Assembly: GCA_902629695.1 (NCBI GenBank)
Contig: CACORY010000003.1
Coordinates: 16,730 to 80,729, forward strand
DNA: 64,000 nucleotides
From: an uncultured Pelagibacteraceae bacterium
Lineage (GTDB): Bacteria > Pseudomonadota > Alphaproteobacteria > Pelagibacterales > Pelagibacteraceae
Direction: 5' to 3'
Of the stretch, positions 28,061-40,652 are shown in pieces (within the stretch, counting starts at the first letter, position 1; each line of letters opens with the position of its first letter). The translations under genes and the position numbers were made by a program. The notes beneath the pieces were generated by a model. The model was not told the DNA's origin. It saw only the letters and a list, made by a program, of their open reading frames with translations, and did not search any database.

Positions 28061-28718
28061 ATCCTGCTCCTCTAATGGTTTGTAAAAATTTTGGATTTTT
28101 TGGATTAGTCTCAATTTTTTTTCTTAGTCTTGTGATTATTACATCAATTGATCGTTCTTTATCTAAATTAATTAATATACCTATATCTTCTCGCGAAAAA
28201 GTTTTACCAGGATTATTAATCATTTTTTCAAGAATTACTTTTTCAGTGTTATTAATTTTATACTCAGTATCTTTTTTAATTATCATTTGTTTATTTAGAT
28301 CAATCTTAATATCATCAAATTCTATGACCCTTATTTGATCATTTTGTTTCGTTTTATCAATTATATTTTGAATTCTTAAAATTAGTTCTTTAGGTTCGAA
28401 AGGTTTTGGAAGATAGTCATCAGCACCAATCTCTAGTCCTTCTATTCTTTCGTTTGCTTCGCCTTTTGCTGTAAGTAATATAACAGGTGTTTCTAGTTTA
28501 TTTTTATTTTCATGAATAAATTCTAACCCACTTTTTCCTGGCATCATGATATCAAGTATCAATAAATCAAATTTTATTATTTTAACTTTTTCAGTTGCAT
28601 CTTCAGCGCTTACTGCAGTTGTTACCAAATAATTATTTTCATTTAAGTATTTTTTTACTAGCGATCGAATTCCATCATCATCATCTACTACTAAAATATG
28701 CGCAATAAAATTATCCAT
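28041..28718 (-). CDS. OmpR-family response regulator
   Basis: A 225-residue two-component regulator. The receiver domain (1-120) has the acidic pocket VVDDDDG, the phospho-acceptor Asp in [14 protein letters not shown] and Lys in [10 protein letters not shown]. The winged-helix DNA-binding domain ends with [34 protein letters not shown]. It lies between a MarR gene (8-nt overlap) and its kinase (20-nt overlap). Confidence 0.95.
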   Translation of the reverse strand: [225 protein letters not shown]

Positions 28719-29148
28719 GAATTATTTTACTTAGAACATTATCAAAATTAATCACTTCTTCAGAGCTCGAATTAAGTAAAGCATTATAAATTCTTTTTTT
28801 TTGGGTTGAAAAAATTTCATTAGATATTTTTTTTCCTTTTTCATTTAAATATAGATGTTTTATTCTTGTATCTATTTCATCTTTTTTAAAAATAATAACC
28901 TCTAATTTAATTAAGTCTTTAAGAACTCTATTTAAACTTTGTTTAGTGACCTTAAGTTTTTTTAATAGTTCGGAAATCGATATGCCTTCATACATAGATA
29001 ATAAATGAATTACTTTCTGATGAGCTAGTCCAATTGAATATTTATTTAGTATCTTTTTGGAGTCAGAAAATGTTTCTCTATAGCTAACAAAGAGCTTTTC
29101 TATTAAATCTTTTAATTGATCATCTTTTAAATATAAAAGTTCTTTCAT
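28711..29148 (-). CDS. MarR-family transcriptional regulator
   Basis: A 145-residue winged-helix regulator. The recognition region is ISISELLKKLKVTKQSLNRVLKDLIKLEVI and the wing contains DEIDTRIKHLYLNEKGKKI. It is the first gene of a MarR-regulator-kinase operon, so it may control that operon. Ligand unknown. It is divergent from ilvE across 72 nt containing a candidate promoter. Confidence 0.88.
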   Translation of the reverse strand: MKELLYLKDDQLKDLIEKLFVSYRETFSDSKKILNKYSIGLAHQKVIHLLSMYEGISISELLKKLKVTKQSLNRVLKDLIKLEVIIFKKDEIDTRIKHLYLNEKGKKISNEIFSTQKKRIYNALLNSSSEEVINFDNVLSKIIHG

Positions 29149-29169
29149 ATTGGTAAGTTATATTGACAT

Positions 29170-29198
29170 ATTATAGATACAAAGATATTTTTTTATAA
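29170..29198 (-). promoter_or_regulatory. Candidate promoter of the marR-regulator-kinase operon
   Basis: The minus strand has a perfect -10 TATAAT (29175-29170) with a weak -35 TTATAA (29198-29193) at 17 nt. It ends about 21 nt before the marR start. The weak -35 lowers confidence. No clear MarR palindrome was found. Confidence 0.35.
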
Positions 29199-29220
29199 TT
29201 AATTTTTAAATATTTCATAA

Positions 29221-30102
29221 ATGATACCCTACGATAAAAGATCTGGAAAAATATGGTATAATGGTGAATTGGTTGATTGGTCAGATGTCAAAGTTCATGT
29301 TTTGAGTCATGGATTACATTATGCAAGTTGTGTTTTTGAGGGTGAAAGAGTTTATGATGGTTCTATTTTTAAATTGGAAGAACACACTTCAAGATTATTT
29401 CATTCTGCAAGAAGAATGGGTTTTGAAATACCTTATAGCGAAGATGAAATTAATACAGCATCAAAAAAAATAATTACAACTCAAAAAGTTGAAAATGGTT
29501 ATGTTAGGCCAGTAGCTTGGAGAGGAAGCGAAATGATGGCTATTTCGGCTCAACAAACAAAAATACATGTAGCAATTGCTACATGGGAATGGGGATCATA
29601 TTTTGATCCAAAACTAAAGATAGAGGGAATTAAACTTAATATTTCTAGTTGGAGGAGACCAGCGCCAAACACTATTCCTTGGGATACAAAAGCATCAGGA
29701 CTTTATATGATTTGTACATTATCAAAACATGAAGCAGAGAAGCAAGGCTATACAGATTCTTTAATGCTTGATCATGAGGGCAATATTGCTGAGGCGACTG
29801 GTGCAAATATTTTTTTTAAAGATAAAAATGGTGAGTTGCATACTCCAATACCTGATTCTTTTTTAGATGGCATTACAAGAAGAACAGTAATTGAAATAGC
29901 AAAATCTAAAAATATTAAAGTAAATGAAAGAAAAATAAGTCCCGAGGAATTACCAAATTTTGTAGGATGTTTTTTGACAGGTACTGCAGCAGAAGTTACA
30001 CCCGTGTCTTGTATTTCGAAACATCAATATAAAGTTTGTAAAATGATAATTGATTTGAATGAGAGCTATCAAACTTTAGTAAAAAAGAAAAAAGCTGCTT
30101 AA
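29221..30102 (+). CDS. ilvE: Branched-chain amino acid aminotransferase
   Basis: PLP-dependent fold-type IV aminotransferase (293 aa) making Leu, Ile and Val. N-terminal IWYNGELVDWSDVKVHVLSHGLHYASCVFEG is characteristic. The PLP lysine is in WDTKASGLYM, and TGTAAEVTPV binds the cofactor phosphate near the C-terminus. It stands alone on the plus strand, convergent with pgsA (4-nt overlap). Confidence 0.95.
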   Translation: MIPYDKRSGKIWYNGELVDWSDVKVHVLSHGLHYASCVFEGERVYDGSIFKLEEHTSRLFHSARRMGFEIPYSEDEINTASKKIITTQKVENGYVRPVAWRGSEMMAISAQQTKIHVAIATWEWGSYFDPKLKIEGIKLNISSWRRPAPNTIPWDTKASGLYMICTLSKHEAEKQGYTDSLMLDHEGNIAEATGANIFFKDKNGELHTPIPDSFLDGITRRTVIEIAKSKNIKVNERKISPEELPNFVGCFLTGTAAEVTPVSCISKHQYKVCKMIIDLNESYQTLVKKKKAA

Positions 30103-30683
30103 TCTTTGCTATCTTCGGAAATAGCATGATCAATTCCTTTTCTCATGTACTCATAACCAGTAAAAAGGGTTAAAGCAGCAGACAGCCAAAGTAATATGAT
30201 ACCTATTGTTTGAGCATTATAATCTTGAAAATTTATAATTTTATTTCCAGTATCTCCTGATAATAAAAGAGCTATAGATACCATCTGTAAAACAGTTTTT
30301 AATTTTGCAAGGTTAGAAACGGGCATTTTAATTTTTCCTTTTGCTAAAAATTCCCTCAAACCAGAAATCAATATTTCTCTAGTTAAAATTATAATTGCAG
30401 CAATTACTTCGTAATTTCTAATCGTACCATCCATTACTAAAAGTATGAGTGCAGTGGCAACAATTATTTTGTCAGCTATTGGATCTAATAATTCACCAAG
30501 TTTAGACTCTTCACCCAAAACTCTTGCTAACATTCCGTCTAAAAAGTCAGTAAAAGATGCAACAATAAATAATATTAAAGCAGTAAGGTCTCCATAAAAA
30601 CCTGGTAAGTAGAATGCTAAAACAAAAAAAGGGACTATTAAAATTCTTCCGACTGTCAGAATATTTGGAATTTTTTTTAACAT
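30099..30683 (-). CDS. pgsA: CDP-diacylglycerol-glycerol-3-phosphate 3-phosphatidyltransferase
   Basis: Integral membrane enzyme (194 aa) of phosphatidylglycerol synthesis. The CDP-alcohol phosphotransferase motif D-G-x2-A-R-x8-G-x3-D-x3-D is seen as DGMLARVLGEESKLGELLDPIADK. The start NILTVGRILIVPFFV is typical. It follows uvrC by 5 nt, the common uvrC-pgsA pairing. Confidence 0.95.
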   Translation of the reverse strand: MLKKIPNILTVGRILIVPFFVLAFYLPGFYGDLTALILFIVASFTDFLDGMLARVLGEESKLGELLDPIADKIIVATALILLVMDGTIRNYEVIAAIIILTREILISGLREFLAKGKIKMPVSNLAKLKTVLQMVSIALLLSGDTGNKIINFQDYNAQTIGIILLWLSAALTLFTGYEYMRKGIDHAISEDSKD

Positions 30684-30688
30684 ATTTT

Positions 30689-32524
30689 TTATTCGTGAAA
30701 AAAGTTATATATCTTTTTTGCAACTTTTTCCTCAACACCTTCAACAGATTTAATTTCATCAAGACTTGCTGACTCAACTGCTCTTGCAGAGCCAAAATGA
30801 TTTAAAAGAGCTCTTTTTCTAATACTTCCAATACCACTAATTTGATCCAACATTGATTTCGAGATCCCTTTTTTTCTTTTTGCTCTATGAGCACTAATTG
30901 CAAATCTATGAGCTTCATCACGTACCCTTTGTAAAAAAAATAAAGTAGGGTCATTTTTTGCAAATTTGAACTCTTTGCCATTATGAAAAAAAGTTTCGTT
31001 TCCACTATTCCTAAATTTACCTTTTGCTATTGCAATAACTGGTATTTCATTCAATCCTAGTTCATTTAGTGTTTCTCTTGCTGAAGAATATTGTCCTTTA
31101 CCTCCATCAATGAGCACAAGATCTGGAAAGGTTAAGTAATTTCCTTTTTCTTGGATTGCTCGTTTAAACCTTCTACCCAAGACCTCTCTAATCATGCCAT
31201 AGTCGTCTTGTTTGAAATTTTCGTTTTTAATATTGAATTTTCTATATCTTTTTTTGATAAATCCTTCTTCCCCGTACGTTATTAGGGCTCCAACACTGTT
31301 TGTTCCTTGTATATGACTGTTATCATAAACCTCAATTAGACTTATGGTATTATCAATTTGAAATTTTTTTGAAATCTCATCTAGTAATTCTTTATTATTT
31401 TGACTTTCATAAAGATTTCTATTCAAACTATTTTTAGCATTTTTAATTGCCAAATTAATAACTTTTAGTTTTGATCCTTTTTTTGCAATTGAAATGTTAA
31501 TCTGCTTATTTTCTTTTTTTGTAAGGGTTTTTTCTATTAATTTTTTTTCTTTGATTTCTTCACTCAGAATTATTGATCTTGGAACAGCTTTATTTTCATA
31601 AAATTGTGATACAAAAGAATTTAAGATGTTACTTAATTTCTCATCTGGATCATGTTTTGGAAAAAAAGCTTGATTTCCCCAATTTTGTTTTGATCTATAG
31701 AAAAATACTTGAATACATGTTTTTCCAGATTCCTTGTAACCAGCTATAACGTCTGCCTCTGTTAAATTTACATCATTTATAGTTAAAGAGGATTGAATTA
31801 TATTTAAAGATTTAATCTTATCTCTTATTATTGCAGCTTTCTCAAAATCTAATTCTTCACTAGCTTTCTCCATTTGAGAAGAAAGAGTTTGCTGTATTTT
31901 TCTTGATCTACCCTTACTTAAAAATTCATCTGCTGCTTCTACTAGTTTAGCATAATCAATTTGGTCTATCTTTCCTCCACAAGGACCAGCACATCTTTTT
32001 AAAAAATAATTAAAACAAGTTTTGTCTCCTGCTTCTACTTGTTTGTCAGTACATGATCTTATTAAGAATATACGCTGAAGAGTTTTAATTGCACTATTTA
32101 CTGCAAGAGAACTCGCAAATGGTCCATAATATTTTCCAGGTTTGTTCTTTGCTCCGCGGTGTCTTTCGATTCGTGGGAATTCGTGATCTGAGATAAATAT
32201 ATAGGGAAAAGATTTATCATCTTTAAGCAATATATTAAATTTAGGTTTATGTTTTTTAATTAAGTTTGCTTCTAGTAGTAACGCCTCACTCTCATTAGTT
32301 GTAGTTGTAATTTCAAGCTTTTCAGTTTGAGACAACATTCTCTCAGTTCTAATGATATGATTTTTCTCAGAAACATAACTCTTTAATCGATTAGGAAGAT
32401 TTTTAGCTTTTCCGACATACAAGATTTCGTTTTTAGAGTTTAACATTCTATAAACTCCAGGGAGCTTTGGTATTAAAGGTAATTCTTTTTTAATTATTTC
32501 TTTTCCAGCTTCAGGATTTAACAT
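30689..32524 (-). CDS. uvrC: Excinuclease ABC subunit C
   Basis: Nucleotide excision repair nuclease making the 3' and 5' incisions with UvrAB. I prefer ATG 32524 (611 aa) over the track's TTG start 30 nt upstream. The N-terminal GIY-YIG domain has PGVYRML and [21 protein letters not shown] motif ([16 protein letters not shown]) sits near residue 220. The C-terminal RNase H-like domain has DNSHIQGT and [11 protein letters not shown], ending in helix-hairpin-helix repeats ([30 protein letters not shown]). It overlaps folB by 14 nt. Confidence 0.95.
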   Translation of the reverse strand: MLNPEAGKEIIKKELPLIPKLPGVYRMLNSKNEILYVGKAKNLPNRLKSYVSEKNHIIRTERMLSQTEKLEITTTTNESEALLLEANLIKKHKPKFNILLKDDKSFPYIFISDHEFPRIERHRGAKNKPGKYYGPFASSLAVNSAIKTLQRIFLIRSCTDKQVEAGDKTCFNYFLKRCAGPCGGKIDQIDYAKLVEAADEFLSKGRSRKIQQTLSSQMEKASEELDFEKAAIIRDKIKSLNIIQSSLTINDVNLTEADVIAGYKESGKTCIQVFFYRSKQNWGNQAFFPKHDPDEKLSNILNSFVSQFYENKAVPRSIILSEEIKEKKLIEKTLTKKENKQINISIAKKGSKLKVINLAIKNAKNSLNRNLYESQNNKELLDEISKKFQIDNTISLIEVYDNSHIQGTNSVGALITYGEEGFIKKRYRKFNIKNENFKQDDYGMIREVLGRRFKRAIQEKGNYLTFPDLVLIDGGKGQYSSARETLNELGLNEIPVIAIAKGKFRNSGNETFFHNGKEFKFAKNDPTLFFLQRVRDEAHRFAISAHRAKRKKGISKSMLDQISGIGSIRKRALLNHFGSARAVESASLDEIKSVEGVEEKVAKKIYNFFHE

Positions 32525-32936
32525 GGCTTCTAATCTTAGAAATTTGTATTCCAACTGATGAACAATCTTTAAGAATTTCTAATTTTTCAATTTTTAACAT
32601 AATTTTACCAATTCTTTTATCTTTAAATAATTCATCAAAAACTGCTTCTGCCAAAGTCTCTAAAAAATTATAATGCCTCTTTTTTACAAGTTTTTTGATT
32701 AATTTTACAATTGTTCCATAATTTACAATTGATTTTAAATCTTTATCATTTGAAGGTTTTTTATCTTGATAGTCTATTTCAAGACTAAATTTTACTTTTT
32801 GAGAATTCTCTTTTTCAAAATCGTAATACCCAAGTTTTAAGTCCAAAATTAACTCATTAATTATTATCTTTTTCTCATAATTAAATAAGCTTTTTGATTT
32901 ATCAATTTTAACAATCTTAAAATTATTTTTTCTCAT
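32511..32936 (-). CDS. folB: Dihydroneopterin aldolase family protein
   Basis: A 141-residue FolB-type protein of folate/pterin metabolism. The core [31 protein letters not shown] begins near residue 24; [29 protein letters not shown] and [16 protein letters not shown] match the family, with the catalytic Lys in LEILKD and Glu in DFEKE. It has about 20 extra N-terminal residues. It lies between a pteridine-reductase-like SDR and uvrC, which supports a pterin role for both. Confidence 0.85.
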   Translation of the reverse strand: MRKNNFKIVKIDKSKSLFNYEKKIIINELILDLKLGYYDFEKENSQKVKFSLEIDYQDKKPSNDKDLKSIVNYGTIVKLIKKLVKKRHYNFLETLAEAVFDELFKDKRIGKIMLKIEKLEILKDCSSVGIQISKIRSHVKS

Positions 32937-32994
32937 TAGCTAAAAGATTTGTTAAAAAAAAAATTGCAAATATAGACAAAACTATTTTTTTCAC
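32923..32994 (-). CDS. Possible 23-codon microORF, signal-peptide-like
   Basis: Between the SDR gene and folB the minus strand encodes, from a GTG overlapping the SDR stop, a peptide beginning [14 protein letters not shown] and ending NLLANEKK before TAA. Charged start, hydrophobic core and an LLA-N end look like a complete signal peptide or tiny membrane peptide. The stop lies 11 nt inside folB, so it would be coupled to both neighbours. It is too short for the ORF track. It could be a real small protein, a leader for coupling, or the remnant of a deleted secreted protein. Confidence 0.35.
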   Translation of the reverse strand: MKKIVLSIFAIFFLTNLLANEKK

Positions 32995-33727
32995 TCTTTT
33001 CCTTTCATTATATCGGGCGTTTGCCAATTTAAGCTTTGACCACCATCAATAGCTAAAACTTGTCCTGTAATAGAACTGTTTTTAATAAAAAAGTCAACTG
33101 CATTACAAATCTCATTTACATCAACTTGTTGTTTTAGTGGAGTTGCTAAATATTGGCTTTTAAAGTGTTTTTCAGATTGTCTTTTATTTTTAATAGTTGG
33201 TCCAGGAGCTATTCCATTAACTCTTATATTAGGCGAAAGGCTCATTGCACTAGTTTTGGTTAAAGTATGTAAACCAGTTTTACTTAATGTATATGAGAAA
33301 AAAAATGGAGTTAGTTTAAATACTCTTTGATCAATTATATTAATAATATTGTTATTTTTACCTCTGACATTTTTTGAAAATTCTTTTGATAAAAGAGCAG
33401 GAGCTTTAAGATTTGTGGAAATATGTTTTTCCCAACTTTTAGAAGTAAAATTTTCTAATTTATCGTTTTCAAATAATGAGGCATTATTTATTAAACAGTC
33501 AAAAAATTTCATTTTTGATTTTGAAAATTTGACTATTTTTTGAACATCTTTCTCTTTACTTAAATCTGCGCTTACCAAATAAACTTTTGTTCCAAATCTC
33601 TGTAATTTTTTCCTTAAACTCTCAGCTTTAGATTTTGATTTATTGAAATGAATAGTAATTTCTATGTTTGGTCCGGCTAATTTTTCTGCTATAGCAGCTC
33701 CTATTCTAGTAGCTCCACCGGTGATTA

Positions 33728-33746
<19 letters not shown>
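32991..33746 (-). CDS. SDR-family pteridine reductase-like protein (FolM/PTR1 type)
   Basis: A 251-residue short-chain dehydrogenase. The cofactor motif is [12 protein letters not shown], i.e. TGxxxRxG with Arg where classical SDRs have Gly, as in pteridine reductases and FolM. NNAS, the catalytic Tyr/Lys in [13 protein letters not shown] and the post-catalytic [10 protein letters not shown] are present. A start of GTG at 33746 is forced, inside the uvrB end (19-nt overlap). Next to folB, a dihydrofolate/dihydromonapterin reductase role is reasonable but inferred. Confidence 0.8.
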
Positions 33747-37129
<3,383 letters not shown>

Positions 37130-38077
37130 TTATTTTTGTTTTAAAATACTTTTTACCGGATTAGTTTTTTTAATCCAAGAATTTGGAATAGAATTTATTC
37201 CTTTTAATGCAGCAAAATATGCTCCAGTGAAATTTGCTCTTGAACAATTACAGCCACCTGCTTTTATTGTTCTTAAAATAGCATCTTTATAATTTTTTGA
37301 ATTAATAATTGTGTATATTGAACTATTAAAAGTTCCAGGATAACTACAAGCCATACCTAATTTTTTTATAGTAATAGAGTTAAATTTTGATTTAAATTTT
37401 TTTATTTTTTTTATGTCATGTACGATCTCTCTAAAATATGAATTTCTATTGTATCTTTTAACAAATTCTTTAATTGGGTCTTTAGCTCCTTTTAACGCAA
37501 AATCTATTAAATAAAATTTTGCCATGGCGTACTTAAAACTAATTTTTGACACAGTTACAATTTTGAAAATTTTCTTTAAACTTTTAAAATCAAACCCATA
37601 TAGAAAATATGGAAGAGTAGCACAAAAACCATCTGACTCATTGACTTTTACACCACCAGAAATTTTTTTTTTTAAATTAATATTATTTACCGTTTCAATA
37701 ATATTTTGATGTATCCATGGTCCTTTAATCATACCACGCCAGTCTTTAACTTTTTTATATTTAGATCTCAGTTTTAAATTTTTCCAATATTCACTACCAG
37801 GACCGAAGTTTTTAAGAATATTTTTTTTAAATCTTTTTTCTATATTTTCATGTCCATCTAGCAGTGTATTAAACATCACTTGGCCAATTTCATTATATCC
37901 AGAGACTTTTCCAGTTTTTATATTATAGAATGGGCTTTTATTTTTTTTTAAAAAAGCAAAGTCTTTTTTACCTTTAATATGATTATTTAATTTTTTTTGA
38001 TTATATACCCAATGTAACGGCCTTGCTGCCGCATCAGCTACCGTGGCGCCTAAGAAGACATGTAGATTATTTTTCAC
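37130..38077 (-). CDS. ADP-ribosylglycohydrolase superfamily protein (crystallin J1-like)
   Basis: A 315-residue protein of the all-helical ADP-ribosylglycohydrolase fold, closest in style to the J1-crystallin/selenoprotein J branch: FLGATVADAAARPLHWVYN at the start, SGYNEIGQVMFNTLLDG, and a C-terminal AGGCNCSRANFTGAYFAALKG. The last motif normally has an acidic metal ligand after GG; here it is Cys-Asn-Cys. Classical ADP-ribose hydrolysis is therefore doubtful. It sits 1 nt after trxB, so redox context is possible but unproven. Confidence 0.75.
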   Translation of the reverse strand: MKNNLHVFLGATVADAAARPLHWVYNQKKLNNHIKGKKDFAFLKKNKSPFYNIKTGKVSGYNEIGQVMFNTLLDGHENIEKRFKKNILKNFGPGSEYWKNLKLRSKYKKVKDWRGMIKGPWIHQNIIETVNNINLKKKISGGVKVNESDGFCATLPYFLYGFDFKSLKKIFKIVTVSKISFKYAMAKFYLIDFALKGAKDPIKEFVKRYNRNSYFREIVHDIKKIKKFKSKFNSITIKKLGMACSYPGTFNSSIYTIINSKNYKDAILRTIKAGGCNCSRANFTGAYFAALKGINSIPNSWIKKTNPVKSILKQK

Positions 38078-38078
38078 T

Positions 38079-39023
38079 TTAATGAGACAAAAACTTTTCA
38101 GCCTCTAGCGCTGCCATGCATCCCATACCAGCAGCAGTAACTGCTTGCCTAAATGTTTTATCTTTTACATCTCCAGCCGCATAAACACCCGGAACATTAG
38201 TTTCTGTTGAATCTGGTTTTGTTATTAAATAACCTTCCTTGTCCATACTTAGTTGATCTTTAAACAATTGTGTTGCAGGGTCATGACCAATTGCAATAAA
38301 TATACCGTCTAACTTTATTTCATCAGTTTTACTCGTTTTTACATTTTTTACTTTAATTCCTTTAACATTTTTTGGATCTTTGTCACCGATTACATCCTCG
38401 ACAACGGTATCCCAAATGATTTCAATTTTTTTATTTTCCATAAGTTTTTTTTGAAGCATCTTTTCAGCCCTCAATGTATCTCTTCTATGAATTAATTTTA
38501 CTTTTGATGCAAATTTTGTAAGAAACATTGCTTCTTCAACAGCTGCATTACCTCCACCGACAACTGCAACTTCTTTGTCTTTAAAGAAAAAACCATCACA
38601 TGTAGCGCACGCTGATACGCCAAATCCTCTAAACTCCTGCTCAGATTTAATATTTAACCATCTAGCTTGGGCACCTGTTGAAATTATTATGCTGTCAGCG
38701 GTATATTTTTGACCAGTGTCACCTACAGCCTCAAATGGGGTTATCTTTAAATTTACTGAGCTTATATGATCTTCAATCATTTCTGTTCCAACTGCTTTTG
38801 CCTGCTCTTTCATTTGATCCATAAGCCATGGACCTTGAATAACATCCGCAAATCCAGGAAAATTTTCAACATCTGTTGTTGTAGTTAACTGGCCACCAGG
38901 CTCTGATCCGTAAACTAAAATTGGATTTAACATCGCTCTAGCCGCATAAACTGCAGCAGTGTATCCGGCAGGACCAGACCCAATTATTAACACTTTTGTG
39001 TGTTTAGTTGGATTTTGACTCAT
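38079..39023 (-). CDS. trxB: Thioredoxin reductase
   Basis: NADPH-dependent flavoprotein (314 aa) reducing thioredoxin. FAD motif IIGSGPAGYTAAVYAARA, redox disulfide CATC in SACATCDGFFF, NADPH motif VVGGGNAAVEEA and C-terminal FAD block YAAGDVKDKTFRQAVTAAGMGCMAA. It diverges from the ELM1-like gene by 21 nt. Confidence 0.96.
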   Translation of the reverse strand: MSQNPTKHTKVLIIGSGPAGYTAAVYAARAMLNPILVYGSEPGGQLTTTTDVENFPGFADVIQGPWLMDQMKEQAKAVGTEMIEDHISSVNLKITPFEAVGDTGQKYTADSIIISTGAQARWLNIKSEQEFRGFGVSACATCDGFFFKDKEVAVVGGGNAAVEEAMFLTKFASKVKLIHRRDTLRAEKMLQKKLMENKKIEIIWDTVVEDVIGDKDPKNVKGIKVKNVKTSKTDEIKLDGIFIAIGHDPATQLFKDQLSMDKEGYLITKPDSTETNVPGVYAAGDVKDKTFRQAVTAAGMGCMAALEAEKFLSH

Positions 39024-39044
39024 ATGAAAGCTATATAGTGATTA

Positions 39045-39995
39045 ATGACTAAATTAAAAGGTTTATTATTGACAGAGGGTATGCACGGCATGATAAGCCA
39101 AGTTGAAGGTCTCGCAAAAGCATTAAATTTAGATTTTATACACGAAAAAATTGAACTTAATAATTTTTGGAAACTTATACCCCCCAAATTAACTCCAATA
39201 CAAAGTTTTGTTTTTAAAAATAAAATTGATCAAAAATTTAGCATTGTTATTTCTTGTGGAAGAAAAAGTGTAATTCCCTCAATTTATTTAAAAAAAAAAC
39301 TAAAAAACAAAATTATGACTATACATATTCAAGATCCTAAAGTTTCAACAAGTAATTTTGATTATGTCATAGTGCCAGAACATGATGGCATAACTGGTAG
39401 CAATATTGTTACTAGTAAAGGGGCAATTCATTATTTAAGAAATAACGAATTAGATCTGAATATGAATTACCTAAAATCCCAGTTAAATAAAGATAAGATT
39501 GTTTCCTTGATTATGGGTGGTCCCAATAAATATTACAATTATGATAAGAAGATAATAGAGGAAATATTTTTTAAAGTTCAAAATAATTTTATAGAAAATG
39601 ATTATCAATTAATTTTTATTCCTTCAATGAGAACACCAAAAAATATTATTGAATTAGCAAAGAATTATTTTGATAATGATCAAATCATAATTACTGATAT
39701 TGATAAAAATGCCTATCTTTCATCCCTAAGACTAGCAGATCATATAGTTGTGACATGTGACTCAACATCAATGATTTCTGAGGCAGCGATGACAGGTAAA
39801 CCAATCTACGTGGTCCAGATGCCACCAGTAAAAAAAAATGAAAGATTTCAGAAATTTTTTAGATTATTTAAATCTTTAAACATTATCAAAGATCTTGAAA
39901 ACTCTTTAGAAGTATGGAGCTATGAAAAACTTAATGAAACTGATAGGATATCAAGTTATATAAAAAAAAAATTTAAAGATTATGACTTTTCTTAA
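39045..39995 (+). CDS. ELM1-like (DUF1022, mitochondrial-fission ELM1 family) protein
   Basis: A 316-residue protein of the ELM1/DUF1022 family, related in fold to GT-B glycosyltransferases. Typical features: GMHGMISQVEGLAKAL at the start, ISCGRKSVIPSIYLKK, IHIQDPK, VIVPEHDGITGSNIVTSKGAIH, LIMGGPNKYY, and VTCDSTSMISEAAMTGKPIYVVQ. A bacterial function has not been established to my knowledge. No signal peptide. It overlaps the following oxygenase gene by 14 nt, suggesting joint function. Confidence 0.8.
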   Translation: MTKLKGLLLTEGMHGMISQVEGLAKALNLDFIHEKIELNNFWKLIPPKLTPIQSFVFKNKIDQKFSIVISCGRKSVIPSIYLKKKLKNKIMTIHIQDPKVSTSNFDYVIVPEHDGITGSNIVTSKGAIHYLRNNELDLNMNYLKSQLNKDKIVSLIMGGPNKYYNYDKKIIEEIFFKVQNNFIENDYQLIFIPSMRTPKNIIELAKNYFDNDQIIITDIDKNAYLSSLRLADHIVVTCDSTSMISEAAMTGKPIYVVQMPPVKKNERFQKFFRLFKSLNIIKDLENSLEVWSYEKLNETDRISSYIKKKFKDYDFS

Positions 39996-40644
39996 TTCTA
40001 TATTAAATAATTCAAAAAAACATGAGTCTCCTTTTGATCATTGGGAATACAACGATGCGTTAAATAATGATGCTATTAATGAAATCATATATGCAGATAT
40101 ACCAGATGTAAGAAAGCATAACTTATCTTATGACGGAACGAGAGCTATTGATGGTGGTGGAGCGGAATTTAGGGAAGGGATAGAGTCAGGTGGAAAAGCA
40201 ATTAAATTTAGATGTTTTATAACAAAAGAAAATGCCTCAAAATTTCCAAATCTTGTTAAGTTTATTAAGGAGCTACAATCAAAGGAGACATATCAAACAA
40301 TTTCAAAAATGATTAAAAAGGATTTGACAAATTCTTATGTACGAGTTGAAGTTATATGTGACAGAGAAGGATTTTGGCTCAAACCACATTGCGATATTAA
40401 AGAAAAATTAATGTCAGGCCTTATTTTTATAAATAAAGAGAATGAGTCTGAAGACTTGGGAACAGATTTTTATAATGAAAAATTAGAAAAAGTTAAAACT
40501 GTTCCTTATAAGCATAATTATGGATATTTTTTTACTAGTGGACCCAATACATGGCACGGAATGGAAAAAAAAAAAATTCTAAAAGAAAGAAGATGTATTC
40601 AAGTAAATTATGTTACTTTCAAAACTGATTGGAAAGTTGAATAA
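39982..40644 (+). CDS. Putative 2-oxoglutarate/Fe(II)-dependent oxygenase
   Basis: A 220-residue protein with a plausible double-stranded beta-helix iron site: H-x-D in LKPHCDIKEK, distal His in NTWHGMEKK, and Arg in ERRCIQVNYV for 2-oxoglutarate. The N-terminal half has GGGAEFREGIESGGKAIKFR. Such proteins occur with glycan or peptide-modification genes in marine bacteria. Overlap with the ELM1-like gene implies a shared pathway; substrate unknown. Assignment is by motif spacing only. Confidence 0.65.
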   Translation: MTFLNSILNNSKKHESPFDHWEYNDALNNDAINEIIYADIPDVRKHNLSYDGTRAIDGGGAEFREGIESGGKAIKFRCFITKENASKFPNLVKFIKELQSKETYQTISKMIKKDLTNSYVRVEVICDREGFWLKPHCDIKEKLMSGLIFINKENESEDLGTDFYNEKLEKVKTVPYKHNYGYFFTSGPNTWHGMEKKKILKERRCIQVNYVTFKTDWKVE

Positions 40645-40652
40645 GTAATTTT

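Noticed and set aside
29163-29199. TTGACA and TATAAT on the plus strand before ilvE
   Set aside because: Spacing is 25 nt, too long for a sigma-70 promoter, so the two perfect hexamers are not a unit.
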